In this document: positions 21,060 to 32,876 of the stretch, in pieces
How the letters are laid out: each line of letters opens with the position of its first letter
Numbering within the stretch: the stretch's first letter is position 1
Origin: Lycium barbarum
Taxonomy: Eukaryota; Streptophyta; Magnoliopsida; Solanales; Solanaceae
DNA: 64,000 nt
Direction: 5' to 3'
NCBI RefSeq assembly: GCF_019175385.1
Contig: NC_083337.1
Location: forward strand, 167,723,713 to 167,787,712
Notes under the pieces: generated by a model
What the model was told of the DNA's origin: nothing
The model's database searches: none
What the model saw: the letters and a program-made list of their open reading frames with translations, nothing else
Position numbers and translations under genes: made by a program

Positions 21060-22140
21060 CGGAAAATGGCCAAATATATCCCGGTACTATTGAGAAAGAA
21101 TCAAATATACTCCTCCTCCGTTAAAGTTATTTATAGTGGACATTCAATCCTACATGGCTCACGTGGCATGTCACCTCAATACCCCTAATCCATTTTACTC
21201 CTCCCCTCTATTTGTTATTCCATCACTAAAATTTCCTTCTCCTCCACCATCACTGCCACCATTACTGCCGTTATATTTCGGTAGATACATAAAAACCTAC
21301 AACTCTCACTAATGACAATTTCAAAATATGTTAAAGATAGTCTTTTTACGAATTAAAAAGAAATTGATCAACCAAAATGCAGTTTGATTAATAGCCACAC
21401 GTTCAGTTTCAACTAAAGAAATTCACATTTATTCTGTTCCATTTTCAAGATTAACAAACCTAATAAGGGTCATCAAACAGATAGCAGATCGTGTTGCAGG
21501 AAGGGGATAGCACTCAAAGTTACAACTGCAGAATTTGACAATTTGTCTTTAGTCTTAAAATGATGTTCCCATTGGCAGCAAACTGAACTATATTATGTAG
21601 CATAATTCATAGCTAAGGGTCATTAGTCGCGCCAACTAAACTGTGAACCTAGCAACCAGCCAGAAACGATTATACTCAGGTTCAGAGATTAATGCTCAAC
21701 CTTATTTCTCAAAAAAAAAAAAAGGAAATAAAAATTAATACCCAGATAATTCATCAAAATATGAAAAAATGCGCTAATTTCGATGAATCATCAGCAAGGA
21801 GGATCCGCCACTACCTCAAATTCATATGTCTCCCCTCGTTATTTGTTCTTTTTCTCTTAATAGTGGCAATGGTCGTGGAGGAGAAAATAAATTTTAGTGG
21901 TGGAATAACAAATAGAGGGGAGGATAAAATGAGTTAGGGGTGTTGAGGTGACATGCCACGTGGCACCTTATCAAATGTTAGTGCCACGAAAGATTAGATG
22001 TCCACTTTGGACAACTTTAACGAAGGAGAGTATATTTGAATCAATAGTATAACGGCAGGATTATATTTGGATCCAAAATATAACGAAGGGTATATTTAAC
22101 CCTTTTCTAACAGTACAAGGGTATCTTTGGCTCTTTTCCG
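21060..22140. mobile_element. non-autonomous Mutator-like element (MULE) with long TIRs
   Basis: 1081 bp flanked by a perfect 9-bp target duplication, AATTTTTAA (21051-21059 and 22141-22149). Terminal inverted repeats of about 200-260 bp start CGGAAAA(T/G)(G/A)GCC and stay alignable through 'cacgtggcatgtcacctcaa', 'cctcccctctatttgttatt' and 'ccactaaaattt', with indels. The size of the duplication and the length of the inverted repeats fit Mutator-like elements. No transposase remains; the middle holds only short open frames. Confidence 0.9.
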
Positions 22141-22149
22141 AATTTTTAA

Positions 22150-23160
22150 TTAAGAATAAACACAAGTACATTGTTTATATTTTTGAGAAGCTAGATCTCA
22201 TCAAAGCTGCAAGCCTGCCCGATGACAAAGGTTTGTGCAAACATCTTTAGTGATTAAATATGTGTCGTTAAATGAAGCATCAAAAACTGGGAAATCAATT
22301 TCCCGCCAAAAACCAGGCAGCCACAGAAGGTTCATCTTCAGCTCAAATTTTATAAATAAATAAATTAAAAATTCAACCTATTAAACTTGTATGTATTATC
22401 ATAAAGAATTGAATCTATTAACATAAAATTGGAATAAGCCTATTCGATCTTGCTGTCTGATTCAATTTCGCTGCTAGCGTGAACTAACTTAATTTTTTTT
22501 TTCCACGATTTGAATTTTAGGCTACAACTTACTTGCACAAGCTTGAATCGCTAAGTAATAGTTGTTTGACCATAGGGCGGTGAATTTCTTCCGGCGCCTT
22601 GTACATACCGTCCCTCTCCTATTCGAATTGCGTAGATTGAAGATTGAATTCCTCCGAGAACAACTAAACTACTAACTAAAGGTCTAGCGAAAATTACTTA
22701 ATAGAGAAAAACTCCCCTTTTAGTCTTATATTATACATCCACTTCTAAGCTAACTAAGAGCGCTTTCTGATTTTGAACACATTAACTTAAAATCTTGAAT
22801 TTTAATTATCACCGACCTAATATAGCTTAGCGATATTCAATAATTTCAACTCGAAATCAACATAAGTGTTAACTTTTTTTATAAAAACAAATAAATAAAA
22901 ATTAAAACTCAAACTTATAATATTCAAATCTTAAATCGGTCTCGAATATACGAGCTCAACACGGTAACCAAGTCAGCCATCGTCACATGCACACTGCAAC
23001 AACAAAAATCTTCATTTCCCCATCGCCCATAGGCCCATGAGTAATACAATACATTCACAAAGCAACATTCTTTTTCTCTCTCTCTTTTCTCTATGCTTTC
23101 TCTCTCTATCTTTTTCACTTTGTAAGTACCTTTTTTCTCCCCTTTTTAATTTCTCCAATA
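22150..23160. other. intergenic region and promoter side of the TBL gene
   Basis: AT-rich sequence without recognised genes. The last 150 bp before the ATG at 23161 are CT-rich (ctctctctcttttctctatg), like many plant 5' leaders. No confident TATA box was chosen. Confidence 0.45.
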
Positions 23161-26100
23161 ATGAAACATCTCTCTTCTTCTTCTTCTTCTTCTTCTACAT
23201 TATGCCTTGTTATATTACAGTTTTATGTAGCTTCATCAGTAATATTATTAAGACGCCACCACAACAATAATAACAACCCAAATCACAATAGAAGTCCAAT
23301 TCTTCAAGGAAATCAAACTCCATGTGCTCTGTTTATTGGTACATGGGTATACGACGAAACTTACCCATTATACCAATCTTCTTCTTGCCCAGTCGTTGAT
23401 GTACAATTCAACTGCCAGCTGTACGGTCGACCGGACACTGAATACCTTAAATATCGATGGAAACCTGCGAATTGTGAGCTTCCCAGGTACCTGAAACTCC
23501 ATTTTTTTTTTATTCCAAATAAGTAGGCATTTGGCCATAGATTCAAAAACTTGAAGATAGAGTTGTGCTTGGTTATACTTTTGACAATGAATATTTAGAT
23601 CAATGTTTGTGCTTGAACTTACTTAAGTGAGTTGGAAAACAGGTTATAAGCTGTTTTCCAACGTTAAGTTGGATTTGAGATTTTTCATGGCCAAACACTG
23701 ATTTTCAAATAAAGCGGAAAATTATTCGGAAAAAAAGTGAATAAATATTTATGGGCAAATGGGTCCTAAGTTTTGATTTTTTTTTTATTTTTTTTTTGTT
23801 GGTGCTGAATGTAGGTTTAATGGGGTTGAGTTTCTGTTGAAAATGAAAGGGAAAACAGTGATGTTTGTGGGAGATTCATTAGGGAGGGATCAATGGGAGT
23901 CGTTGATTTGTATGATTTCAGCAGATGTACCAAAAGCTCAAACACAAATGTCAAGGAGTTACCCTATGTCTACTTTCAAGTTCCTGGTATTGGCTTCACT
24001 CTTCATTTTAATGTCAATTTCACCAATATTTTCCCCAATGGTAATAGGATTTAAATCATATGGGAACATGTTCAGTTGCCAAGTATTTTTTATTGAAGCT
24101 TCACTCATTGCTTTTATTGAACATAATGATGATGATGATAATAGAGCTTTAATGAGTTCTAATATGCAACGGTAAGCTATTCCTCTTTCTAGCTCAGAGA
24201 AATGCCTTGTTGGAATTGGGTTGAAAGTTTGTGACTGCAGGATTCTGAATTCTACCCAGTTCTTTTAAGTTATTGAACTCTAAATTAATAATTTGTACAT
24301 ATTCAATGTATTTTCTTAAAACAAGCATAGTACTTGGACCAAAACTATTTGGTTCAGCCGAACGTGTAAGTTGTAAGTTATACTTTAGCTCCGGCCCTGA
24401 TTGTAGGTTCATCATAAATTGATTAATTTTATATTTGACAACAATCTTTCTCTTTTATCCGAATTTAGGATTGGGAATATGAGTAAGCTTACACTAATAT
24501 CGGGAGAGTTATTACTAAAAGGATTTATATTGGGGTTCTAATTAATTTAGGATTGAGGCAACATCAACAACATACTCAATGTATTTTCATAAGTGCGGTC
24601 TGAAGTAATTTAGAATTGAGGCGTAATTGTTATTGTTGTTAACGAGATTTGCATTAGTATTTTTTTATGTGATTTGGTCCTTAAATTAAACCTGGTGTGA
24701 TGCAGGATTATGGAGTGTCTGTTTCGTATTACAAAGCACCATATCTGGTGGACATAGACACAGTGCAAGGCAAGAGAGTGCTAAAATTGGATGATGTTAG
24801 AGGAAATGCTAATGCTTGGATTGGTGTGGATGTATTGATATTTAATACTGGTCATTGGTGGACTCACAAAGGCCCTCTCCAAGGGTATACTTTCCTTCCC
24901 ACCTCTCTTCTTTCATATTTTTCTGTTCACTTTGGACTTTGAACTAATTAACATTGTAAAACACTTCCACAAATTTGAAAAGAGTGCAGTATCAAATCAC
25001 CTAAAAAATTACTATAACTAACCATAATGATAAGTGAAAGTAGTTATTTGAAATAAGACTGGCAATTTACTTAAAACAAGTTAAATTACAGTATAAATCA
25101 ACTTATCAAGATTCATATACCAACGTATGTGCTTTGTTGTGTTTTCTTGTTGGATGAGATTGTTGACATCAAACAATATTAAGTACGAGTGCAGATGAAC
25201 TTTGTAATTTCTGCTTGGCGACCTTATAATAGTTATATTAGTATATCCATTAAATATGAATAAATGCGAATCCCATTAGCTTTTGCTTAGATGTTATACT
25301 ATTTGTATTGAAAATTTTATTAGATATGTCATAAATATTTAATTGTGAATCCAGTAACTAAAACGAGCAGTATTCAAAATACATAAACTTCTGGCTCGGA
25401 TTCTTATTGACATGAGGCAAAATGCAGGTGGGACGCCGTAGAAGCAGGAGGGAGAATGTATGAAGACATGGACCCACTAGAGGCAATGGAGAAAGGGTTA
25501 AGAACGTGGGCAAGATGGGTTGATACCAATATTGACAGAAGCACAACCAGACTCTTCTTTCAGGGCATTTCCCCTACCCACTACGAGTACGTTAACTCTT
25601 TTTTTATTGAGTATAAGTTCTTCTGCAATTATATTTTTTATTAAAACATTAATTTTTTATCTTAAAATGGACAAGTTAAAATATACTGGTAGTGTAACTG
25701 TGTAAGAAGATTTTTATAATATCTTAGATTTTTTAAATTTCTATTCCTCCAAAAATTACTGGCCTTGTGGGTTGTCACTTGTCAGGGTTAAAAAGCATTA
25801 TTAGTAGAAGCAGTCGCGTTCTTTGAATTTCTCTTTTGGAACTATGCTGGCCTTTCCCCCACTATAGCTGTCATCGACTCATCGTATTTTTTACTACTTT
25901 AGTACCCCACCTTGGACTTAATAACATTGAATTTCTGAGTTTTTGCCTTAATGTCTTGCATGAAAATTTAGAAATGTGGGTGACATTTCCATCTATTTAT
26001 TTTTAATTTTATTAAGATAAAAATCTATAACAGAATAGGAAATATTCTATGGAAGAATAGATAGTACTAGAGAGATGTTGGACTAGATGAGAGGAGAAAT

Positions 26101-26797
26101 CTTATTTATCTTTGATGTCTACACAACATTAGTTAATGGAGTACTATATTTGGACTATAAATTAAAGTAATTGATCATTACTAAGTGTTAAAACTTTAAG
26201 TAAAAACACACTCCATCATGTATTATTAATTATTTTACTGCAAACATGATCTTTTTCTCCTTATTATACTTACATGGGATAATGGGAGTTGCATTATTCC
26301 GCGTCCCTTGTCTGTCGGCAGCAGATAATTGAAAAACTCCCTCCACATGTGCGATGCCACTTGCTACTACTGATTTACTAAAACAATTATGCACTACCAC
26401 AACACTTACTACTATGTGTGGGTAATACTGCTATAACTTATTGTCAATTTTCTTTGTTGGCAGCCCGAATGAATGGAACTCGGGTGCATCAACAGGGAGT
26501 TGTTACGGGGAGACTAGCCCCGTAACAACCACCCCGATGACGGGCACGTACCAGCGTTCGGACTCCGATCAAACGAATGTGATTCAGACAGTAATAAGAG
26601 AAATGAACAACCCCCCTTTCTTGCTGGACATAACATTGTTATCAGTTATGAGAAAAGATGCACATCCATCTATCTACAGTGGTGATCTCAATTCTCAGCA
26701 AAGAATTAACTCTAACAAACCTGATTGTAGCCATTGGTGTCTCCCTGGACTACCTGATACATGGAACCAATTATTTTACACTGCCCTTTTCTACTAA
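23161..26797 (+). CDS. TBL: Trichome birefringence-like (TBL/DUF231) polysaccharide O-acetyltransferase
   Basis: Five exons: 23161-23486, 23815-23986, 24706-24884, 25428-25586 and 26464-26797, giving 389 aa with all phases consistent. An N-terminal hydrophobic segment (residues about 12-30, [19 protein letters not shown]) fits the type II Golgi anchor of the family. The N-terminal Cys-rich TBL domain follows ([29 protein letters not shown]). The GDS motif ([15 protein letters not shown]) and the C-terminal DxxH motif ([15 protein letters not shown]) supply the Ser and Asp/His of an esterase-like triad. Family members acetylate wall polysaccharides such as xylan, mannan or pectin in the Golgi; the substrate here cannot be told. 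The overall text is closest to the short TBL38-43 group by my reading. Exon 5 contains a perfect 12-bp hairpin. Confidence 0.92.
23520..23770. mobile_element. MITE in intron 1 of the TBL gene
   Basis: Left end 'gtaggcatttggccataga' and an imperfect inverse at the right ('tatgggcaaatgggtccta'), with an internal 'catggccaaacactg'. It belongs to the same dispersed 'gtttggccat' family as the elements near 35788 and 57357. Superfamily undetermined. Confidence 0.5.
24553..24625. repeat. degenerate SINE-like fragment in TBL intron 2
   Basis: The words 'caacatcaacaacatactca' and 'cataagtgcggtctg' follow the order of the SINE-like copies at 33753 and 41452 but are strongly diverged. Confidence 0.35.
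26499..26529 (+). other. perfect 12-bp hairpin in the last TBL exon
   Basis: GTTGTTACGGGG (26499-26510), a 7-base loop AGACTAG, then the exact inverse CCCCGTAACAAC (26518-26529). It lies in coding sequence for [10 protein letters not shown], upstream of the DxxH motif. In RNA this would be a stable stem-loop. Confidence 0.9.
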
Positions 26798-27222
26798 ACT
26801 TATAGTACTAGTAGTAGTAGTATTTTTAGTTTTTGCTAGCCTATTGATGCAAATTCATTGTAGGAGACAAAATGTTCACACTAGTGCAGCTAATTAAGAT
26901 GATTGTTAAGTGACTTTATGTAGTAACTTAGCATGATTAACAGTGAAACTGAATCGGCATTGTAGATTTGTGCTGCTAATGAAAGATTATTGCCTAATGG
27001 CTAGTTCATTTCTTGTACTAGCAAAATCTTTTTTTTTTTTCTATTTTTCTGGAGAATAGCCACATAGTTGTAATTACTGTTAATATTTGTGTCCTGCTGG
27101 TTGAGGAATAGCGGAGCGCTTTACCCCAAATATGTGACTTTCCGAAGTTTATCTAAATTTAATTAGACCCAATACAAATATTAAACACTAGATGGAAAGA
27201 AAAAAAAAAACTTTCATATATA
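26798..27222. other. 3' flank of the TBL gene
   Basis: AT-rich 3' untranslated and intergenic sequence; no further gene seen. Confidence 0.5.
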
Positions 27223-27453
27223 GAGCCTGTTTGGATGGGTTTAAAAAAAGCAGTTTATAAGTCAAAAAAAATAAGTTGGATAGTCCAACTTATATTTTTT
27301 AGCTTATAAGCTGCTTTAGATAAGCTAAGTCAAACGGGCTCAATTAATTTTTTGGGCTTATTTTAAGCATAAAATGACTTTAAGCTGGCGCCAAACACTC
27401 AAAAAAATCGAAAAAAGCTTATAGGCAACTTATAAGTCAATCCAAACGGGCTC
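27223..27453. mobile_element. MITE with GAGCC(T/C)GTTTGGAT inverted ends
   Basis: 231 bp. Left end 'gagcctgtttggatgggttt' and the inverse at the right end ('gtcaatccaaacgggctc'). A short 'ata' flanks both sides, too short to fix the superfamily (PIF/Harbinger- or hAT-like). Internal palindromic words (agcttataagctgctt) are typical of such elements. Confidence 0.8.
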
Positions 27454-28091
27454 ATAGACTCTTATCCCCACTTCACAGTGACCTACCCCTATTCCTTGTC
27501 TACCTATCAACCCCGTTTATAAAAATGTCCCTTTTAACGTTACTTTATAGTCCCTATGTTTTAAAAGTAGTGCAAATATAGTTTTTGAATGTTTACATAT
27601 ATATTGTTCAACTTTATAGATTAGATGTTGTCTAACGTTTGTAATAACTTATAATCTTGTAATAACTTATAAAAACTTAGACAGTGATATAATGTTTCGT
27701 TATAAGATTTTAAATTTTCTCAAAAGAAAATTTTAGACCGTAATTTAAAGGTTCATAATTTGGAAGAGAAATAAGAAAATTATGACTTACTTAACAACTA
27801 TCTCAAAAAGGACCATCGCCGAAGATTTCACGAAAAAGAAACACTTGATCCACCGGAAAGTCATAACTAATGACCTTGGACACGAGTAGTCTTGACTTTT
27901 TTTCACTGCTTGCCTCATGGACAAATGTGCATGACCACAGGGAAGTGGGGTCAAAAGCTCAAAATGACGCACCTCAAAGGCCATTATTGTAAATTACACA
28001 ATCCAACCAAAAAAAATCTAATAGGCATTGATTTTAATTGCAGACCCTCAAAGTCATTCTGCATTTGTTTGCACAGTTAACATATTGGCCT
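27454..28091. other. gene-free AT-rich stretch
   Basis: No gene or named repeat recognised. Confidence 0.45.
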
Positions 28092-28680
28092 ACTAGAGAT
28101 ACTTAACAGAATTCCTCGCCTGAGATCTCACTCTAGTAATATGCTACGGGAAAGGGCAATTCGCTGAATGCCCCTTATTCGTGGTGGTCTTTAATTATTG
28201 TCCCCCTCAAATTGTTGGTCTTTAATTTTCGTCCTTCGCCTAAAATATCTTGAGGTTCTAGGTTTGAATCCCGACTCAAGCATAAAAATAAAATAAAAAA
28301 TTCGCAAGACAAGGTTTTGGGAAAAGTCTGCCTTATGCGGCATAGGTTACCTTAAGACATAATTAAAGTTATGCCGAATCCGGCATACTATAGATACACC
28401 TAACAGAAGTCCTCGACTGAGATCTCAGTCCAGTACTATGCTATGGGAAAGGGCAATTCGCAGGAATGCCCCTTATTCGGGGTGGTCTTTAATTTTTGCC
28501 CGTCGCCTAGAATACCCTGAAGTTCTGGATTCGAACCCGGGCTCAAGCATAAAAATAAAAATAAAAATCGCAAGGCAAGACTTTTGGAAAAGTCTGCCTT
28601 ATGCAGCATAGGTTGCTTTAAGGCATAACTAAAGTTCTGCCCGATCTGGCAAAGGTTGCCTTATAAGGCCGACATCTGGC
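28092..28680. repeat. direct tandem duplication, about 295-bp period
   Basis: 28092-28386 and 28387-about 28680 share the order 'actagagatac..taacag', 'cctgagatctcac', 'atgctacgggaaagggcaat', 'atgccccttattcg', 'cataggtt', 'aaagtt(a/c)tgcc'. The duplication includes one terminal repeat of the larger inverted-repeat element that follows. Confidence 0.8.
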
Positions 28681-29234
28681 ATAGCTTTAAGTATTCCCTA
28701 AGGCAACCTATGAAAGCAGACTTTTCCCAAAACCTTGCCTTACAATTTTTTTTTTTTTTTTGGTTTAATGAGCGGGGTTCGAACCCAAAACTTCGGGTTA
28801 TTTTCAGCCACTTTTTTAAGCGAAGGCCAAAAATTAAAGCCCACCCCAAAAGAAGGAGAATGACAATCCGCACAAAAAAAATGTATGGGAAAGACAAAAA
28901 ATTTGGATCTTTTTTTTGCGTGGATTGCCCTTCATTTGGGGTGGTCTTTAAGTTTTATCCCTTGCCTAACACCCCGAGGTTCTGGATTCGAACCCCAGCT
29001 CAGTAAAAAAAATAAAAAATCGCAAGACAGACTTTGCAAAATTTTGCCTCTTAAATTCTGCCTGAAATTTTGCAAATCTATCCAGTGAAATTCTGCCTTA
29101 AGGCAGAATTTAGGCCACACAGGCAGAATTTCTGCCCGTGCAAATTCTGCCTGAAGGCCAAAATTTAAAGACCACCATTTTGAGGGCTAAAAATTAAAGA
29201 CCACCCCAGCGAAGGCCAATCCTGCAAATTGCCC
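28154..29234. mobile_element. 1.1-kb inverted-repeat DNA element with internal B-box-like words
   Basis: Left end 'gggcaattcgctgaatgccc...ggtggtctttaa' is mirrored at the right by '...ccaccccagcgaaggcc' and 'gcaaattgccc'. Inside are further inverted copies (28770-28860 against 28925-29000) and strings of 'ctgccttaaggcag'-type palindromes. Four tRNA B-box-like words (for example ggattcgaaccc) occur near 28261, 28527, 28774 and 28984. There is no transposase and no convincing target duplication. It is probably a non-autonomous TIR element of a family dispersed in Solanaceae. Confidence 0.65.
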
Positions 29235-31243
29235 GTTTTGGATTACATGTTGTGTGGGGCTTCTAATAGTCCATATGTTGCAGCCCACACAGGTTGACTA
29301 TAAGCCCAGCCCACACTTGGTAGGTAGGGCCTTTATCTCCGGGAAATTTTTGAAAAATTAACACATGTTGGCTACTTTTCGGTTATATCTATAAAAAATA
29401 ATTATTATCATGAAATTTCACATGTAAAAATCCATGGCAATATCTTAGAACTTCACACATAAAATTTAAAACTCCATAAAGATATTGAAAAATGATTATT
29501 TGTGAGTTTCACCAAAAGTTTTACGAAGTGGTCCGAGTAGAGAAAATTGGGTACTTAGCTTCTTTGACCGGATCATTTGCACTATTGGCCCTACTTTGCA
29601 CTGGTCCTTAATTTTTGTCCCTCAAATGGAACTTATACTGTGCATGATTCCTTAAAGAATTTATACCCCGCTAGGCATAAGTTCCATTTGAACGGCAGAA
29701 ATTAAACACCAGCCTAATTGAACAACAAGTCGAGCAATTTCTTGTCTTTGCCCCAAGATAATTTTGGACAAGTTAATTGTCATCTAAGTAGCTTTTTATT
29801 TGTCTTTAATATGTGGTTCTGCAATCTCAATAATAACAATTACTACGTCTCAATTCTAAGCTACTTGAAAGTTTTATAAATTCTCAATGCCAAAAAAAAA
29901 AAAATACAAGTTTTTGTTCATCAAAGTTTTTAAAACACGTTTTTTATAACATTTTTCATTCGTTGTGTGGCAAAATAATAAGTCAGAAACGTAAAAGCAT
30001 TTAGAAACAAGAAAAACCAATCAACACGTAATTTCAAATTCTTAGTCCAGTGTTTTTTTGTGGCTCTTAATATTTCAGCGGCATTAATGCTGACGGAATG
30101 TTGCGTCGAAAATTAGTCCTATTTAAGCTTCTCAAGAGTCTTGTCAAAATAAGAATATCAAGAATCAAAAGGGTAAGTATGACATAAGCCTGGCCTATGA
30201 TAAATAAATATTTTTAAATTGAGAAAGGGGAACCTTATAAGGTCTTTGATGCCACACTTTATTGACAAAAATTGCCATAAACAAACATTGGGGTATCTTT
30301 CTGGTTAAAGAGAAAAAAGTTGCAAATATTGGAGATCTTGAGTAGATATTGATTTGAAAACCTTTACTTGAAATATATGTTCGAATCACAACTTCAAAAA
30401 ATTGAACCTGGAAAAAATCTTTTGCAAGTTTTGCTTGAAATTTGTCAAACATACACCAATTTCAATTTTTCTAGCATGTGAGGTATGGAAATTTTTACAA
30501 ACATTCAAAAGTATTCTGATAGAAAAAAGTATCATATAAATTTAATCAGAAGCAATATAACCTAATAAATTGGGATTTATAAGGTAAAATAACCCAACAA
30601 AATGGACCACGTGTTGAGAGTAGTGGCAGTGCTACCCTTGATTAAGGGTGTCAATTTAATACTCGGTTGCTAAACAAATTACATTATGAAGATAGTTTTT
30701 TTTTATGTATATAGTATATAGTACTTAAATTTTGGATATTCTGAGCTTTTCTATACATTTTTTATTTTATATATTGTAAATTCTTTTAATAAAAAAAATC
30801 AATTCTTTTGATATTAATAGAGGAGGGTAATAATTTGCAATGATAATAAGGAAAATGACATGTGCAAAGTGGCTTAGTCAAAACCAACTGCTGTAAGTAA
30901 GGTGGAAGACAAGCAGTTATTTCATTTACGTGTTTGACCTTAACTTCCAAATTTTGATTGTCCACATCTGCCTACTTCTTCTTCAACGAGATTGTTGTTT
31001 CGTTTTATAAAACTTGCTATTAGTAACGATAACATTCTAATGTAGTGTACTAAAAGATAACGCGTTACATGAAAAAATTAACAAAACTGATTGATAATTT
31101 ACGTTTTTGCGTGTACGTGAGTGTTAATCTAGTCTAGCTTAACATATGACAACGAAGAGGGAATGAAATACTATGTACCTATCCTCATGAGTTTTCACAC
31201 TCTAATCGCATCGGTTACTATTCAATTTATTACCAGAAAAAAG
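29235..31243. other. gene-free AT-rich stretch of 2 kb
   Basis: No conserved coding segment, RNA gene or clear transposon end was found on either strand. Confidence 0.45.
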
Positions 31244-31245
31244 TA

Positions 31246-31499
31246 CTCCCTCCGTTTTAATTTGTTTGTATGAATTTGACTTAGCACGGAGTTTAGGAAA
31301 GGAAGAAGATTTTTCAATCCTATGGTCTTAAACTAAAGATATGTGAAATGTACCAAAATTTCTTTTAATCTTGAGTTCTTAAACATGTTAAGTGAAAATT
31401 AAAATTAAAGAATTGCTAAAAAAAGAAAAAAAAGAAAAAAACATTCTTTATTAAAACAGACAAAAAATAAAAGCGAAGAAGAAATTAAAATGGAGGGAG
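31246..31499. mobile_element. Stowaway MITE (1 of 4 at the PP2C locus)
   Basis: 254 bp with ends 'ctccctccgttttaatttgt' and the inverse 'aaattaaaatggagggag', flanked by TA on both sides (31244-31245, 31500-31501), the Tc1/mariner-type target duplication. Confidence 0.9.
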
Positions 31500-31502
31500 T
31501 AA

Positions 31503-32012
31503 ATAAATTGATTATTCAACTTCATACAGTTGGTACGACGACCCTAGTCAGAAAAGAATAGTAGGTTTCAGAATAAATGCAATTGATACCATAAGTATTG
31601 TTTCTTAAAAATATTCTGCATGATAGATGTTACCTTTATGTATCATTAACCAGTTTTATTGAAGTAGAATAGGTATGTAAAATAGTATTGTTAAATTAAT
31701 TCCGAGCCCAGAATGTATTACCTGTCCTTAACCAATTTAATCCTTTCACTGATTTTAAATGTTTGATATTAATTTCTCTCAGGATAGAATGAAACAAATA
31801 ATTTTGTAACAGTGGCACTTCAAATTACAGAATTTTGACAAACTCAAAGAACTGAGCAAATCACACTTGGCGCTTACTTTTATTTTCAAAAAAAAAAAAG
31901 GATAAGAATTCAACTCTATATTAATTGTTTCAATCAATATATGAATATTATTATTATTCATCTTTTCTACTCAAAAATTTCATTCAAGGCACTCTAATTT
32001 TGTTAATATTAC
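31503..32012. other. spacer between MITEs
   Basis: No gene or repeat recognised; AT-rich. Confidence 0.4.
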
Positions 32013-32014
32013 TA

Positions 32015-32266
32015 CTCCTTCCGAATTAAAAAGAGTATCCACTTAGCCATTTGCACACTCCTTAAAAAAATACTAACTCTCAGACAAAAATAAGTAATTT
32101 GACTAAACTGTCCCTAATTAAATATGTATTGGGATTTGATCACATAACACTTAATGGGGACAAATTTGAAAAAATAAGATTAATTCTTTCTTGATTGGAT
32201 AAGTAGACATTCTTTTTGACCCAAGAAAAAAAATACTAAGTGGACACTTTTTTTATCCGGAGGGAG
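32015..32266. mobile_element. Stowaway MITE (2 of 4 at the PP2C locus)
   Basis: 252 bp. Left end 'ctccttccgaattaaaaaga' with 'gtatccacttag', right end inverse 'ctaagtggacac...ccggagggag'. Flanked by TA at 32013-32014 and 32267-32268. Confidence 0.88.
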
Positions 32267-32288
32267 TATTAATTTTTAGCGCAATATA

Positions 32289-32488
32289 CTTCCTATGTTC
32301 TAATTTATGCGAATCTATTTTCTTTTTAGTTCGTGTAAAAAAGAATGACTCATTTCCATATTTAAAAACAATCTACATTTAAATTTATAACCATATAAAA
32401 TATATGTACCTCATTTTACCACAATTTTTTTTTTTTCTTAAACTTTATGTCTAGTCAAATAGGTTCACATAAAATTAAACGGACGGAG
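32289..32488. mobile_element. Stowaway MITE (3 of 4 at the PP2C locus)
   Basis: 200 bp. Left end 'cttcctatgttctaatttat' with 'gcgaatctatt', right end inverse 'aataggttcacataaaatta' plus 'aacggacggag'. Flanked by TA (32287-32288, 32489-32490). It lies about 280 bp upstream of the TATA box of the PP2C gene. Confidence 0.85.
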
Positions 32489-32766
32489 TATATCTTTTCC
32501 GAAATGTTATTTCATGCAAAGTGACTTTTATCCTGCAAGATGAATACTCAAATTTTTTCCGGGGGTAAATTTGAGATTAGAAAAGGAGATATCGTGCAAT
32601 AGTGCACAAAGTGAATAGTCAACATAAAGTTAAAATAAAGTGTATCGTATAGTAATAAAATCACCGCTCTAAAAACACGGGGATGGGCTTTTATGGGCCA
32701 CACATTCCATTTTCCAATCTGGCCCCAATACTTTGACTGCCAGTCTGCCCACTAATTCCAACACAC

Positions 32767-32772
32767 TATAAA
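32767..32772 (+). promoter_or_regulatory. TATA box of the PP2C gene
   Basis: TATAAA 105-110 bp before the ATG at 32877. Its position implies transcription starts near 32800, which excludes the in-frame ATG at 32772 as a translation start. Confidence 0.7.
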
Positions 32773-32876
32773 TGCCTCCAACTTTCCCCTTCCACAATCC
32801 TCCTCACAAAACAAAAAACAAAAAACAACTAACGGGAAAAAGAAAAAGAATTCGAACGTTAAAGAAAACGACAAAC

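Noticed and set aside
28255..28990. tRNA-like B-box words suggesting tRNA genes
   Set aside because: No matching acceptor stem, anticodon arm or A-box was found around them; they are kept only as an odd feature of the element.
32772..32876. An upstream in-frame ATG extending the PP2C protein by 35 residues
   Set aside because: It overlaps the TATA box, so it is upstream of the likely transcription start, and the downstream MSCTVA start matches the family.
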